This document shows, one piece after another, positions 42,501 through 51,233 of a stretch of DNA of 64,000 nt. Position 1 is the first letter of the stretch. Each line of letters begins with the position of its first letter. The stretch lies in NCBI GenBank assembly GCA_002721305.1, contig PBKA01000003.1, forward strand, positions 85,570 through 149,569, read 5' to 3'. The translations under genes were made by a program, and so were the position numbers. Below the pieces are notes generated by a model, which worked only from the letters and a program-made list of their open reading frames with translations, was not told where the DNA came from and did not search any database. This stretch comes from Acidimicrobiaceae bacterium (GTDB lineage: Bacteria > Actinomycetota > Acidimicrobiia > Acidimicrobiales > Poriferisodalaceae).

Positions 42501-43393
42501 TACTTCAACTTTCTTCGATAACGCCCCACAGGGCAGACACGCATGCACTCAAAGCACTGAGAAACACTTTCTTTGTATCGACCAATAGACGACATGTTTC
42601 TTCTGAAATCATCTGAGTAAATCAGGTCCCGTCGTTGATCTGCGTCATCGATCCCAGTCAGTATTTCGACCTGCTTTATGTGGCCACGAATTCCAAAGTT
42701 CATGGCTCGAGTGGAGCAGCGTTCCCGGTCAAAGAAACTGCTCGTGATCTCTCCGTCCTCAATGGTCGCGTCGATACAGCCACCTTCGTCAGCGGGGCAG
42801 ACCGCCATGCAGGGTGTCTTGCCTTCCATTTCGTACATGCGGACGCAAGATCTGGCTGGACAAACATTCTCTTCGAGTTGATGGTCAGGAGTGAGACGCA
42901 TCGTTGTTATTGCCGCGGCAAAGAACATCAACCCGTATGTGGGGTTGAGGATGATGTTCGCTGCAATGGATCTTGTCCCAAGACCTGCAAGAACAGCGGC
43001 AAGCATCATGCTCAGAGGCGGCTGCTGACCCGAGGTCGGTAGTGCTGGTGCTTGCATCGCGAGATAGCCGTGCGTCCGTTCGATGTACTCAGCGACGACA
43101 ATCGACGACACATTTTCTCTGAAGTCATAGCCGGTGATCTCCATCAGACGCCTACTTGGGCTCTGCCATGCTGCATTTGTTGGACCTAGCGACGCGCAGA
43201 CGACAACGCTTTGGGCTCCCGGAAGAAAATCTTCGGGGCGGTGTCCCACTGGGACGTACTCGTTAAACGCATCCGCCGCCGCGACTCCGACAAGGGTGGA
43301 CCCCGCGTCGATACCGACTTGTTTAATCGCGTTTGTTATCGCTTCGAGGTTGTCTGGTTCGGTTTCCTCAACGTCACCTGCAACCGCAGTCAC
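42500..43393 (-). CDS. QueG-like iron-sulfur protein, first of a tandem pair
   Basis: About 297 residues from GTG 43393, which has GAGGGGA just upstream; an ATG at 43474 would put a 20-bp palindrome inside the coding region and is less likely. The motifs parallel those of the next gene: PEDFLPGAQSVVVCASLGPTN, ERTHGYLAMQAPAL, VCPARSCVRMYE, PCMAVCPADEGGC and SQCFECMRVCPVG, so [4Fe-4S] binding is likely. The N-terminal part resembles the corrinoid-binding half of epoxyqueuosine reductase. Two such paralogues back to back suggest subunits of one complex. An acyl-CoA synthetase gene at the end of the cluster hints at a CoA-ester or acid substrate, but nothing more can be said. Confidence 0.72.
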   Translation of the reverse strand: MTAVAGDVEETEPDNLEAITNAIKQVGIDAGSTLVGVAAADAFNEYVPVGHRPEDFLPGAQSVVVCASLGPTNAAWQSPSRRLMEITGYDFRENVSSIVVAEYIERTHGYLAMQAPALPTSGQQPPLSMMLAAVLAGLGTRSIAANIILNPTYGLMFFAAAITTMRLTPDHQLEENVCPARSCVRMYEMEGKTPCMAVCPADEGGCIDATIEDGEITSSFFDRERCSTRAMNFGIRGHIKQVEILTGIDDADQRRDLIYSDDFRRNMSSIGRYKESVSQCFECMRVCPVGRYRRKLK

Positions 43394-43438
43394 GAATCCC
43401 CTCGCATCGTGTCCCCCTCCAGGCGCACAACTTGTACG

Positions 43439-43458
43439 TATCCTCGTTAACGAGGATA
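43439..43458. promoter_or_regulatory. 20-bp perfect palindrome, likely operator
   Basis: Ten-base half site TATCCTCGTT is followed directly by its exact complement, giving a perfect 20-bp palindrome with no spacer. It lies about 46 bases upstream of the GTG start of the QueG-like gene, and a TAATAT sequence overlaps its upstream edge on the minus strand as a candidate -10 box. The length and symmetry fit a TetR- or MarR-type repressor site. No regulator gene of those classes lies nearby. The binding protein is unknown. Confidence 0.55.
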
Positions 43459-43522
43459 TTACCCAGTCGACCATTTCGTTGCCGTGACCAGTTGCTGGTA
43501 TGGGTGACCTTTTCTTGGTGCT

Positions 43523-44314
43523 CTAGTTTATTCGCCCATAAAAGGTTTCGAGAGCTGAAGTGGATAGGCCGATACCTGGCTGATCGTTGTAGGCAAACAC
43601 AGCGAGAATTCGGGTCACGGAACCGCGCGTTGGTGTTACACGATGCAGGGCGTTTCGTCCGCGAAATAGCACGAGGTCACCGGGGTGGAAACTCAACTCT
43701 GAAGGGTCTTCGCGTTCATCCAAAACGGCGTCAACTCTGTCAAAAGCCATCTCTCCGCTATCGGCATCTCGCACGTTCGGCACGTATTGGAATATTCCTC
43801 CGCTTTCGGGGGCTTGTAGGAGCGTTGTGACAGCGAAAGAGGAGTTATCGAAATGCCAACCCAGTTCACGTCCCTCTGGGGCGAAATGAACATTGATCGA
43901 CGAGAGATCGTCGTCGTACGGAAATATGTTGCGGACGTTGAGAAGAGAACAAAGAAAGTCCTGAAAGGCGCTGTCTTCATACACGTCCCGCAAAGGAGAC
44001 TCTCGGGGAATTTGGTCATCGGCGATCAGACCTTTACTGCTCAGTATCTGCCGATTGAGAGGATGATCTTGGGTCATATCTGGACTTGGTTCTGTGAGGT
44101 ACACGTTGTGGGTGGAGTGAGCAAAGAACGCGTCTGCTTCTCGTTGGGCCGATTGATCGACAACGCTGGTGACGAACTCACCGGTGAAGAAACCTGCAAG
44201 GACTAAAGCTCCCGCAGCGTCGAATTTTTTTGTTTGGTCGCGTCGATACCCGACGTCATCAATGGGATGGCGCTTCTGGTCGATCCATTTGTCGATGTGG
44301 GAACCCGAGTTCAT
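43523..44314 (-). CDS. Fe(II)/2-oxoglutarate oxygenase (prolyl-hydroxylase-like fold)
   Basis: A 263-residue oxygenase. The iron triad appears as His-x-Asp in GWHFDNSSFAVT (residues near 155) and distal His in GRNALHRVTP near 222, with Arg (SVTRILAVFAY) about ten residues later for 2-oxoglutarate. The general plan fits the 2OG-Fe(II) oxygenase superfamily used for hydroxylation of amino acids or small molecules. It differs from the TauD-type genes at 9534 and 63492. It lies upstream of the QueG-like operon with its own 130-base gap and 63 bases downstream of a Rieske oxygenase gene on the same strand, so it may be expressed with the latter. Confidence 0.85.
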   Translation of the reverse strand: MNSGSHIDKWIDQKRHPIDDVGYRRDQTKKFDAAGALVLAGFFTGEFVTSVVDQSAQREADAFFAHSTHNVYLTEPSPDMTQDHPLNRQILSSKGLIADDQIPRESPLRDVYEDSAFQDFLCSLLNVRNIFPYDDDLSSINVHFAPEGRELGWHFDNSSFAVTTLLQAPESGGIFQYVPNVRDADSGEMAFDRVDAVLDEREDPSELSFHPGDLVLFRGRNALHRVTPTRGSVTRILAVFAYNDQPGIGLSTSALETFYGRIN

Positions 44315-44377
44315 TGCGATAGGACGCTATCGGCAAATAGTCACGCCAATTGCACGGTGGACGTGCATGTTCGCTGA

Positions 44378-45526
44378 CTATTCCCTATCTCCGTCCGGGC
44401 AGCGGTCAATGCCCTCGAAGCGATCGGCCAGCATGTTGTAGAACCGATGCAAAGGCTCTTCAAGGGTCGGTGAAAGGCGACCCCCCGAGAATCGTCCGCG
44501 ATGGATTCCTCGTTGGGCTTTTTCGCAGATCTCTATGTCTTGATTGTTCACCAGAAGCCAAAAATCGGTCAGTTTCTTCAAATCCTCGCTGTCCGGTTCA
44601 TGAGGGGTGGACCAACTTATGTGTTCGCGGCTTTGTCCTACTTGAGTCGGTTCAAGAATGAAGGTGCATGCGTGGTTGGGAAGCAATGTCAGCATCACAT
44701 TGGGAAACAACGCTATGTGGCGCCCACTTTGGGCGTCAGATGGGGACAAGCCACTAGCGTTCTGTAACCCTGTCCATTCGCCGTTGTCGCCGTTAGACAC
44801 GGGGGTCGTTGTTTGACCGCAGTAGCGGCCCGGACCCTGATAGCGATAGTGATCGTCAACCCTACTCACCTTCGCTAGTTCCGGATGAACCCAGCCGAGG
44901 TGGTAGTACTCCTGGAAGTTTTCGGTGAGTAGCTTCCAGTTCGCTTTCACCGCGAATGTTGCTGTGCTGCGCATTTCATAACGTTCAAGCCCGTAGCCAC
45001 CAAGTCGTTCACCGAGGTCTCCAAACCATTGGGTGATGTCTGGCACCTCCCGATTCAAACTGATCCATACAACATTGGCGAAAAGGTCCACTCGAACTTT
45101 GCGTAGTCCGAAGTCATCAGGGTTGAAGTTGTCCATAGCGTCACGATCAAGCAACGGGGTGGAGATCAGGGTGCCATCGAGATCGAAAGTCCAACGGTGA
45201 TATGGGCAGCGCAGCACCTTGTCTATGGGCCCATCTTGCTCTACTAGTTCTGTTCCTCGATGAGAACACGAATTGAGATAACCACGAAGTTGGTCCTGTT
45301 GGTTGCGAGTGATGATGACAGAGACGCCTGCCACCTCGCGAACAATGACCTTGCCCGCTGTGACCTCGTCAACCATTGCCACTCCGCACCAGCCTCCACC
45401 GAAGATCGCTAGTCGTTCTTGTTCGAAATATTCGGCGTCTGTGTACGTGGCCGGTGGCAAGGTCGTTGCGCTGCTCACATCACCGCGAACACCCACCCAG
45501 TTCTGTGCTTCAGTCCAGTCCGTCAC
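44378..45526 (-). CDS. Rieske non-heme iron oxygenase, large (alpha) subunit
   Basis: About 382 residues from GTG 45526 (TTG 45529 is the outer alternative). The Rieske [2Fe-2S] ligands are readable as CSHRG and CPYHRW, about 20 residues apart, near residues 87-110. The catalytic iron site follows as ENFQEYYHLGWVHPEL with its two His residues; the third ligand should be an Asp in the last third (NQDIEICE). Such oxygenases dihydroxylate aromatic rings or demethylate quaternary amines such as carnitine and choline. No ferredoxin or reductase gene is adjacent, so electrons must come from elsewhere. It diverges from a MOSC gene 71 bases away. Confidence 0.9.
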   Translation of the reverse strand: MTDWTEAQNWVGVRGDVSSATTLPPATYTDAEYFEQERLAIFGGGWCGVAMVDEVTAGKVIVREVAGVSVIITRNQQDQLRGYLNSCSHRGTELVEQDGPIDKVLRCPYHRWTFDLDGTLISTPLLDRDAMDNFNPDDFGLRKVRVDLFANVVWISLNREVPDITQWFGDLGERLGGYGLERYEMRSTATFAVKANWKLLTENFQEYYHLGWVHPELAKVSRVDDHYRYQGPGRYCGQTTTPVSNGDNGEWTGLQNASGLSPSDAQSGRHIALFPNVMLTLLPNHACTFILEPTQVGQSREHISWSTPHEPDSEDLKKLTDFWLLVNNQDIEICEKAQRGIHRGRFSGGRLSPTLEEPLHRFYNMLADRFEGIDRCPDGDRE

Positions 45527-45597
45527 CAAGGTTGGATCCTAGATCGATATCCGCATTGCGGCCGACCTTGGTGAGTTGCGCTTGCTACGGTCGCATC

Positions 45598-46479
45598 ATG
45601 AGCGAAATACGAGTCGAAGCAATTCATATTCATCCTGTGAAGTCGTGTCGTCGGATCGAGGTCGACACCGCGGAGATAGTTGCGACAGGTTTGGCTCACG
45701 ATCGCGAGTGGCAAATAGTCGATGATGAAGGAAACTGCGTGACTCAACGAAACCGACCGGAGTTAGCGACCGTTGAAACCACTCTCGACGATGACGACGT
45801 GATCCTTTCGGCGCCAGGTCGAGGTTCGGTGAAGTTGTCGACGAAGGATGCGCCTCCGGTAACTGTCCTCCCGCTGGTAGGGAGGAGACCAGTAAACGCT
45901 GTCGACGGTGGTGATGAGGCCGCGGCGTGGATCTCAGATTTTTTGGGTGGTGTTCATCGGTTGGCCGCAATGACTCCTCACTCCAAGCATCGGGCACCTT
46001 CTTCGCTCGATGTTTTTGATCAAACGATCACCTTTGTCGATCTCGCTCCGGTATTACTCGCGAATTCGGCCTCGCTGAGGTGGCTTCAAGAACACGCCGT
46101 TGAACCATTCGGCATCGAGCGGTTTCGAGCGAATGTGATCGTGGACGCCGAAGAGGCTTGGGTTGAAGACACCTGGCATGAGATGAACATTGGAGCAACG
46201 AACGTCACAGCGGAGCTTCCGTGGCCTCGTTGCGCTGTTCCACAAATCGACCAAGAGTCAGGTGAAAGACACAGAGAGCCGGCAGTGGCTTTGCGCGCTC
46301 ATAGATGGTGCAGCGAAGCGCCTGATCTGGAAGGGAACTTGAAAGCCATCATGGAAGGTAACGGCCTATTTGGCATGGCCTGCCGTATTGGCCCTACCGG
46401 TTCAACTATTAGCGTGGGCGACCTTTTAGAAGTCAACTCGTTTAAAGATCCTCTGATTGCGCCACCCCCGAGTGACTAA
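45598..46479 (+). CDS. MOSC-domain protein (mARC/YcbX-like)
   Basis: About 293 residues from ATG 45598; longer starts would run into the divergent Rieske gene. It has an N-terminal MOSC beta-barrel half (IHIHPVKSCRRIEVD, then GLAHDREWQIVDDEGNCVTQRNRPELA) and the C-terminal MOSC half with GIERFRANVIVD, ELPWPRCAVPQID and VGDLLEV. The Cys of PRCAVP corresponds to the residue that binds the molybdenum cofactor in mARC and YcbX. Those proteins reduce N-hydroxylated compounds with electrons from a ferredoxin-type domain, which is absent here. It is convergent with the hydantoinase gene seven bases away. Confidence 0.9.
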   Translation: MSEIRVEAIHIHPVKSCRRIEVDTAEIVATGLAHDREWQIVDDEGNCVTQRNRPELATVETTLDDDDVILSAPGRGSVKLSTKDAPPVTVLPLVGRRPVNAVDGGDEAAAWISDFLGGVHRLAAMTPHSKHRAPSSLDVFDQTITFVDLAPVLLANSASLRWLQEHAVEPFGIERFRANVIVDAEEAWVEDTWHEMNIGATNVTAELPWPRCAVPQIDQESGERHREPAVALRAHRWCSEAPDLEGNLKAIMEGNGLFGMACRIGPTGSTISVGDLLEVNSFKDPLIAPPPSD

Positions 46480-46485
46480 CACGGG

Positions 46486-47880
46486 TTAGGGCCTTTCAAA
46501 CAGTTGTCGTGGAACCAGACGCGCCCGACCCGGTGAAGCATCAACCGTAGAACCCTCAGCAACGACTTCACCTCGGGCAACGGTGAACTTGGGCCAGCCC
46601 GTAATCTCCCATCCGTCATAAGGTGAATAGCCGGCTGCCGAGTGCATCTTCGATCCATCGATAGTTCGTGTTTCATTGGGGTCTAGGACCAACAGGTCGG
46701 CGTCGGACCCCGGAGCTATGCAGCCTTTTTGTGGGTACATTCCAAACAGTTTGGCCGGGTTGGTGCTGGTTACTTCTACAAATCTGTTGACGGAGATTCG
46801 TTTTCGAGCCACACCCAAAGACCAAAGCATCGGGAGGCTTGTTTCGAGTTCTGCCATTCCTTGACGCAGTTCGGCGGGCCCTAACGCCGGGTCTAGTTTT
46901 TGTTCCAAGGTCCATGGAGCATGATCCGTTGCGACCGTGCTGACCGCCCCATCAACAACTCCTGCCCAGAGCGCTTCTTGATCATGTTCTTCTCTCAGAG
47001 GCGGCGCGCCCGCGTATTTCGCCCCGTCGGGCTCTTCGAACCGCGCTCTGTCGAGATGCAAATAGATGGGACGCGTTTCCACATATAGCGGCAGTCCTCG
47101 TGCTCGTCCCGCCCGGCACACATCCAATGCTGCTTGGCTAGACAAATGCACGATGTAGGTGGCGGCACCACTAATTTCACAAAATCCGATGGCACGTTCT
47201 GTAGCAATTCGTTCTGCTACCACTGGTCGGGTCTCCGGGTAGTGGCGGTGCGAAGTGAGACCGGCGTCGCGGACAAGCTCGCCGCAGCAACCCATCAAGG
47301 CAGCGTCTTCACAGTGGAGCAACACCACCGAGCCAACTTCGGCAGCTACACGCATGGCTTTGAGGAAACTGTCGACATTGCGGTCAAACCTTTTGAACGA
47401 CAAGAAGATCTTGACACTTGGATGGCCCTCTACAGCCAGTTCCGGGAGCTCTTTGAGGGCGTCTTCATCAGGATCTAGCAGCACTGGGTGATGGAAAAAG
47501 TCGGTAAGAGAGTTCATCCGCCCGTCTTCAATGTCTCTGCGGAGACCTTCACCCATTTGTTCCCCTTTACGGGGGAATGACATGTTGCCAACAGTGGTGA
47601 CTCCACCCGCTAACGCCGCGCGAGTCCCAATTTCAAAGTCATCCGCCCAACTATTCTCGCCTGGTCCAGTTCTGGGCGGGGTGAGGTGAACATGAGGATC
47701 GACCCCGCCGGGCAACACAAACATTCCTTCAGCATCTATTTGCTGACTCCCTGTCATAGTTCCACCAAGTTGGACGATCCGACCGTCTTCGATACCAACA
47801 TCTATGACCGCTGCTCCGCTGCCGGTCGCGACGGTGCCGCGTTTGATGATCAAATCCATGTTCCCATTATCGTTCATCAT
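46486..47880 (-). CDS. Dihydropyrimidinase/hydantoinase-family amidohydrolase
   Basis: A 464-residue metal hydrolase; an in-frame ATG at 47859 is also possible. GGVDPHVHLTPPRTG holds the first His-x-His metal site. SVKIFLSFKRFD has the carboxylated Lys. VVLLHCEDAAL and TYIVHLSSQAAL supply the two further His residues, and VATDHAPWTLEQK the last Asp. This is the complete set for dihydropyrimidinase, hydantoinase and allantoinase, which open cyclic amides. The substrate loops cannot be judged by eye. It is minus-strand and diverges from an SDR-amidase-CoA-transferase gene row, 65 bases away, that may work on the same compound. Confidence 0.92.
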   Translation of the reverse strand: MMNDNGNMDLIIKRGTVATGSGAAVIDVGIEDGRIVQLGGTMTGSQQIDAEGMFVLPGGVDPHVHLTPPRTGPGENSWADDFEIGTRAALAGGVTTVGNMSFPRKGEQMGEGLRRDIEDGRMNSLTDFFHHPVLLDPDEDALKELPELAVEGHPSVKIFLSFKRFDRNVDSFLKAMRVAAEVGSVVLLHCEDAALMGCCGELVRDAGLTSHRHYPETRPVVAERIATERAIGFCEISGAATYIVHLSSQAALDVCRAGRARGLPLYVETRPIYLHLDRARFEEPDGAKYAGAPPLREEHDQEALWAGVVDGAVSTVATDHAPWTLEQKLDPALGPAELRQGMAELETSLPMLWSLGVARKRISVNRFVEVTSTNPAKLFGMYPQKGCIAPGSDADLLVLDPNETRTIDGSKMHSAAGYSPYDGWEITGWPKFTVARGEVVAEGSTVDASPGRARLVPRQLFERP

Positions 47881-47945
47881 CGGCCTTCAGTTGACGCTGA
47901 ACGGATCCTGAAGCTTCAACGCAGCTGGCTCACTAACCTAGGCCG

Positions 47946-48698
47946 ATGTCAACTCTTGAAGGAAGAGTGGCTTTGGTCACTGGAGCTCAGCAAGGTATCG
48001 GTAAAGCAATCGCTGAGGCGATCGGTCGCGAAGGCGGATCAGTTGTCGTTCAATTCCTTGACGATCGGGAAGCCGCGGAGCAAGTCGCTGAGGCTGTGCG
48101 AGTAAACGGTTCTGACGCTTTGGTCGTTCAAGGAGATGTCGGACTTCGTTCAGATTGCGAGAGTGCCTTTGCGGTCGGCCGCCAACTAGGGGGCATAGAT
48201 CTACTGGTAAATAACGCTGGGATTTTCCCTCGCTGCGGTTTCTTGGATTTAACTGACGATGATTGGAATCGCGTTCAGAACGTCAACGTGGTCGGTGGAT
48301 TTCGGTGCTTACAGCTGATGGCACTTGATCTGATCAGAGCGAAGAGACGTGGTACCGCAGTGAACTTGTCATCGGTCGCTTTTTTCCGCAACTCGGCTCG
48401 CGGTAGCCACTATGCGGCAAGCAAAGGGGCCATCGTGGGCTTCACCAGATCTGTTTCAGCTGAACTCGCGCCTCACGGCATTCGAGTGAACGCTATCGCC
48501 CCGGGAATCGTGGACACCGCCCAACCCCGAGACGGCATGACTGAGGAAGAAATTGCTGTGGCTAGTTCTCTGGTGCCATTGGGGGCCATGGCTACACCCG
48601 ATGAGATAGCTGACGTGGCGGTCTTTTTGAGTTCGGAGGCGTCGCGGCACATCACAGGACAAACGCTGCAGGTAAACGGCGGAACCAACTTCAGTTAG
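47946..48698 (+). CDS. Short-chain dehydrogenase/reductase (classical SDR)
   Basis: A 250-residue classical SDR. The cofactor motif is VALVTGAQQGIGKAIAEAI (TGxxxGIG), followed by LLVNNAGIFPRCGF, NLSSVAFFRNS with the catalytic Ser, and the active-site HYAASKGAI with Tyr and Lys. The tail HITGQTLQVNGG is the family end. Asp62-type or Arg determinants of NAD versus NADP use are not clear. Members oxidise or reduce alcohols, sugars or hydroxyacyl thioesters. It starts 65 bases from the divergent hydantoinase gene and is followed after about 60 bases by an amidase gene on the same strand. Confidence 0.92.
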   Translation: MSTLEGRVALVTGAQQGIGKAIAEAIGREGGSVVVQFLDDREAAEQVAEAVRVNGSDALVVQGDVGLRSDCESAFAVGRQLGGIDLLVNNAGIFPRCGFLDLTDDDWNRVQNVNVVGGFRCLQLMALDLIRAKRRGTAVNLSSVAFFRNSARGSHYAASKGAIVGFTRSVSAELAPHGIRVNAIAPGIVDTAQPRDGMTEEEIAVASSLVPLGAMATPDEIADVAVFLSSEASRHITGQTLQVNGGTNFS

Positions 48699-48760
48699 AC
48701 CGCTGTGTGTGGGACCATGAGCCTGAGATTCGTTGGTGGGGAGTGCGGTGAACCTTGCTG

Positions 48761-49990
48761 ATGAGCAATGATTGTCGTGTGGATAACAGATCTGATGTGG
48801 CTCAGGAGCTGGCGCGCGTAGCTGAACGCGACGACGAGGTCAGAGCTTGGGTTTCCCGCCACAAAGACAATGACATCATTGAGGCCGTCGATGCAGCTAC
48901 GGACGGGTTGTTGTCTGGGTGGACACTGGGAGTTAAAGATGTCATCAACACCTTTGATCTTCCAACCGAGCGGGGCTCTCCGATCTACCGGGGAAACCAA
49001 CCTCTCGATGATGCCGCTTGCGTGGCTCTAGCTCGTGAAGCTGGCGCTGTGGTGACGGGCAAGACAGTCTCCACCGAGTTCGCGTTATTTACTCCGAACA
49101 TCACAAGAAATCCTCACGATTCTGCCCGCACTCCCGGAGGAAGTTCGAGCGGTTCAGCTGCTGCTGTCGCAGATGGGCAAGTGCGTTCAGCTTTGGGAAC
49201 CCAGACTGTTGGTTCAGTCATTCGCCCTGCTGCGTTCTGTGGAGTCGTCGGCTTCAAGCCGACACGACAGCTGCTGCCCATGGCCGGAGTCGCTACCTTG
49301 TCCCACTCCTTCGACTCCGTAGGTTGGTTCACCCGCGATGTCGCAGACTGCACAACGATGTTTCGTGCTTTGTCTACAGCGACGGCAAGTCAGGAAAGTT
49401 TGCATGGCAGGATTGGCAGGTATTTGTCTCATCAATGGGCGGCCGCTGCTCCCGAGACCGTCAAAGTTATGGACTCTTCATGTTCAGCCCTCAACGATGC
49501 AGGGGTGGAAGTCGTGGACGTGGAAACCCAGCCACACCTGGAGTCGGTATTTGACGCTGCGGACACAATTTTGCACTACGAAATTTTTCGGGTGTTCGCA
49601 TGGGAGCGGACGAACCACCCGGATCTGATTAGTGATCTCGTTCAGAGGATGTTCCTAAAGGCGGAATCTATTGATCTTGATCAGTACCTGTCCGCGCAAG
49701 CAGTTTTGCGTTTAGCTCAACAAGCACATGAACAGTTCATGGCCGCTAGCGGATTGGACGGTCTCTTGACGCCGAGCGCCCCTGGCGAGGCTCCATCCAT
49801 CGAAACCACTGGTGATTCTATTTTCAACCGGGTTTGGACCTCCCTTGGAGTCCCTACCATCCACCTACCCGTGACGCTGGGACCGTCAGGCTTGCCAGTT
49901 GGTGTTCAACTGGTTGGTCAGTCGTTGTGTGATCAACGTCTCCTTGCTGCAGCTGCAGTAGTTGAAGATTCCTTCGGTATTGCGACATGA
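48761..49990 (+). CDS. Amidase signature-family hydrolase
   Basis: About 409 residues from ATG 48761 (a TTG at 48755 lies two codons earlier). The amidase signature triad is visible: Lys in TLGVKDVINT, the cis-Ser in TPGGSSSGSAAAVADG, and the nucleophile Ser in GTQTVGSVIRPAAFCG about 24 residues later. These enzymes hydrolyse amides, including those made by ring opening or from nitriles. VGS replaces the more common GGS around the nucleophile. The stop overlaps the start of the CoA transferase gene as ATGA, so these two are translationally coupled. An amide freed by the hydantoinase could be the substrate, but that is inference. Confidence 0.92.
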   Translation: MSNDCRVDNRSDVAQELARVAERDDEVRAWVSRHKDNDIIEAVDAATDGLLSGWTLGVKDVINTFDLPTERGSPIYRGNQPLDDAACVALAREAGAVVTGKTVSTEFALFTPNITRNPHDSARTPGGSSSGSAAAVADGQVRSALGTQTVGSVIRPAAFCGVVGFKPTRQLLPMAGVATLSHSFDSVGWFTRDVADCTTMFRALSTATASQESLHGRIGRYLSHQWAAAAPETVKVMDSSCSALNDAGVEVVDVETQPHLESVFDAADTILHYEIFRVFAWERTNHPDLISDLVQRMFLKAESIDLDQYLSAQAVLRLAQQAHEQFMAASGLDGLLTPSAPGEAPSIETTGDSIFNRVWTSLGVPTIHLPVTLGPSGLPVGVQLVGQSLCDQRLLAAAAVVEDSFGIAT

Positions 49991-51174
49991 CTAATTCTGC
50001 TCCCCTCGCTGGAATTAAGGTTCTTGATGTTTCCAGTGTTCTGTCCGGTCCGTTGACGACGATGTTGTTAGCTGACCTTGGGGCCGATGTTGTCAAGGTC
50101 GAACCACCATCAGCTCCTGATTTCACTCGGGGAACAGGTGCAGCGCACAATGGAATGACCGCGTATTTTTACAACACCAATCGGGGCAAGAAAGCAATCG
50201 TGGTCGATGGCAGACATCCTGTTGGTCAGAAAATTTTGCAACAACTTGCAGACCAAGCCGACGTGGTGGTGCAAAACATGCGTCCTGGAAAAGTTGCCGG
50301 TATTGGACTCGATCCACACGAATGCATGAAGCGAAACGAATCCTTGATTTACGCGTCAATTAGTGGTTACGGCAGTGACGGCCCTATGGCTAACGAACCG
50401 GTGTATGACTATGTCATTCAGGCCGTCACTGGGATGGTTGACGCTCAACGGGACCCAACCACTGACGCTATCGACCTCACTCGTCATTTCCCGGCAGACA
50501 AAATCACCGCCCATGCGACCGTTGAGGCGATCCTTGCTGCCTTATTTGCTCGCGAACGTCACCCGCAGAGGCAGGGGCAACATGTCGAGGTCAGTATGCA
50601 TGAAGCCAATCTTGCGTTCATGTGGGTCGATTCGATGATGCAGCACAGCATCACCCAAGAAGCAGACGGTCCGAGTATCTACCCCGCTGAGTATTACCGG
50701 GTGTATCCGACAACCAATGGTGCGATAGTCATTATGCCTTTGATGACACCTCCTGCCGGAATTTGCAACGCCATCGGTCGAGTTGATTTGGCGGACGACC
50801 CAAAGTTCGCTGAGCTAGACGGGAGCAATCTTCACGAATTCCAAGAGATTGTCGCTGAACAGGTAAGCAAATGGACGAACGAGCAGGCGTTGGCGGCATT
50901 TCGGGCTCATGATGTTCCCGCTGGGCCGGTGATTCCTCGCGACCAACTTCATTTGCATCCTCAAGCTGTTGCCAGAAACTCCGTGCCGGAACATCACGAC
51001 GCTGTCATTGGTCCAGTCCGTAGCGCCCGGCCAGCGTGGCGAATGAGTGGAACTCCCGAGCTTGTCAATGAAGGCGCTCCTCAGTTTGGTGAACACACAG
51101 CACTGATTTTGAGTGAACTGGGTTACGGTCCTGGGGAAATCCGTGAACTTCGCGAAGAGGGTGTCGTCGCTTGA
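49987..51174 (+). CDS. CaiB/BaiF family (class III) CoA transferase
   Basis: A 395-residue class III CoA transferase. VLDVSSVLSGPLTTMLLADLGADVVKVEPP, NTNRGKKAIVVD, the NESLIYASISGYGSDGPM strand and HFPADKITAHATVEA are all present; the Asp of PADK is the likely catalytic residue. It is coupled by a 4-nt overlap to the amidase gene, so the acid released by the amidase may be its acceptor. The downstream gene at 51234 is a hydrolase of the aminothiazoline-carboxylate family. Together with the SDR and hydantoinase these genes look like a route for a nitrogenous organic compound. Confidence 0.92.
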   Translation: MTNSAPLAGIKVLDVSSVLSGPLTTMLLADLGADVVKVEPPSAPDFTRGTGAAHNGMTAYFYNTNRGKKAIVVDGRHPVGQKILQQLADQADVVVQNMRPGKVAGIGLDPHECMKRNESLIYASISGYGSDGPMANEPVYDYVIQAVTGMVDAQRDPTTDAIDLTRHFPADKITAHATVEAILAALFARERHPQRQGQHVEVSMHEANLAFMWVDSMMQHSITQEADGPSIYPAEYYRVYPTTNGAIVIMPLMTPPAGICNAIGRVDLADDPKFAELDGSNLHEFQEIVAEQVSKWTNEQALAAFRAHDVPAGPVIPRDQLHLHPQAVARNSVPEHHDAVIGPVRSARPAWRMSGTPELVNEGAPQFGEHTALILSELGYGPGEIRELREEGVVA

Positions 51175-51233
51175 AGCTAGTGGCAGTACCGGCTCCGGGA
51201 ATCTAGGGGGCACATTGTTCTACTCTCTTTGGC

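Noticed and set aside
42500..43474. ATG at 43474 as the start of the first QueG-like gene
   Set aside because: It lacks a ribosome-binding site and would place a perfect 20-bp palindrome inside codons 6-12; GTG 43393 has GAGGGGA upstream and leaves the palindrome in the promoter.
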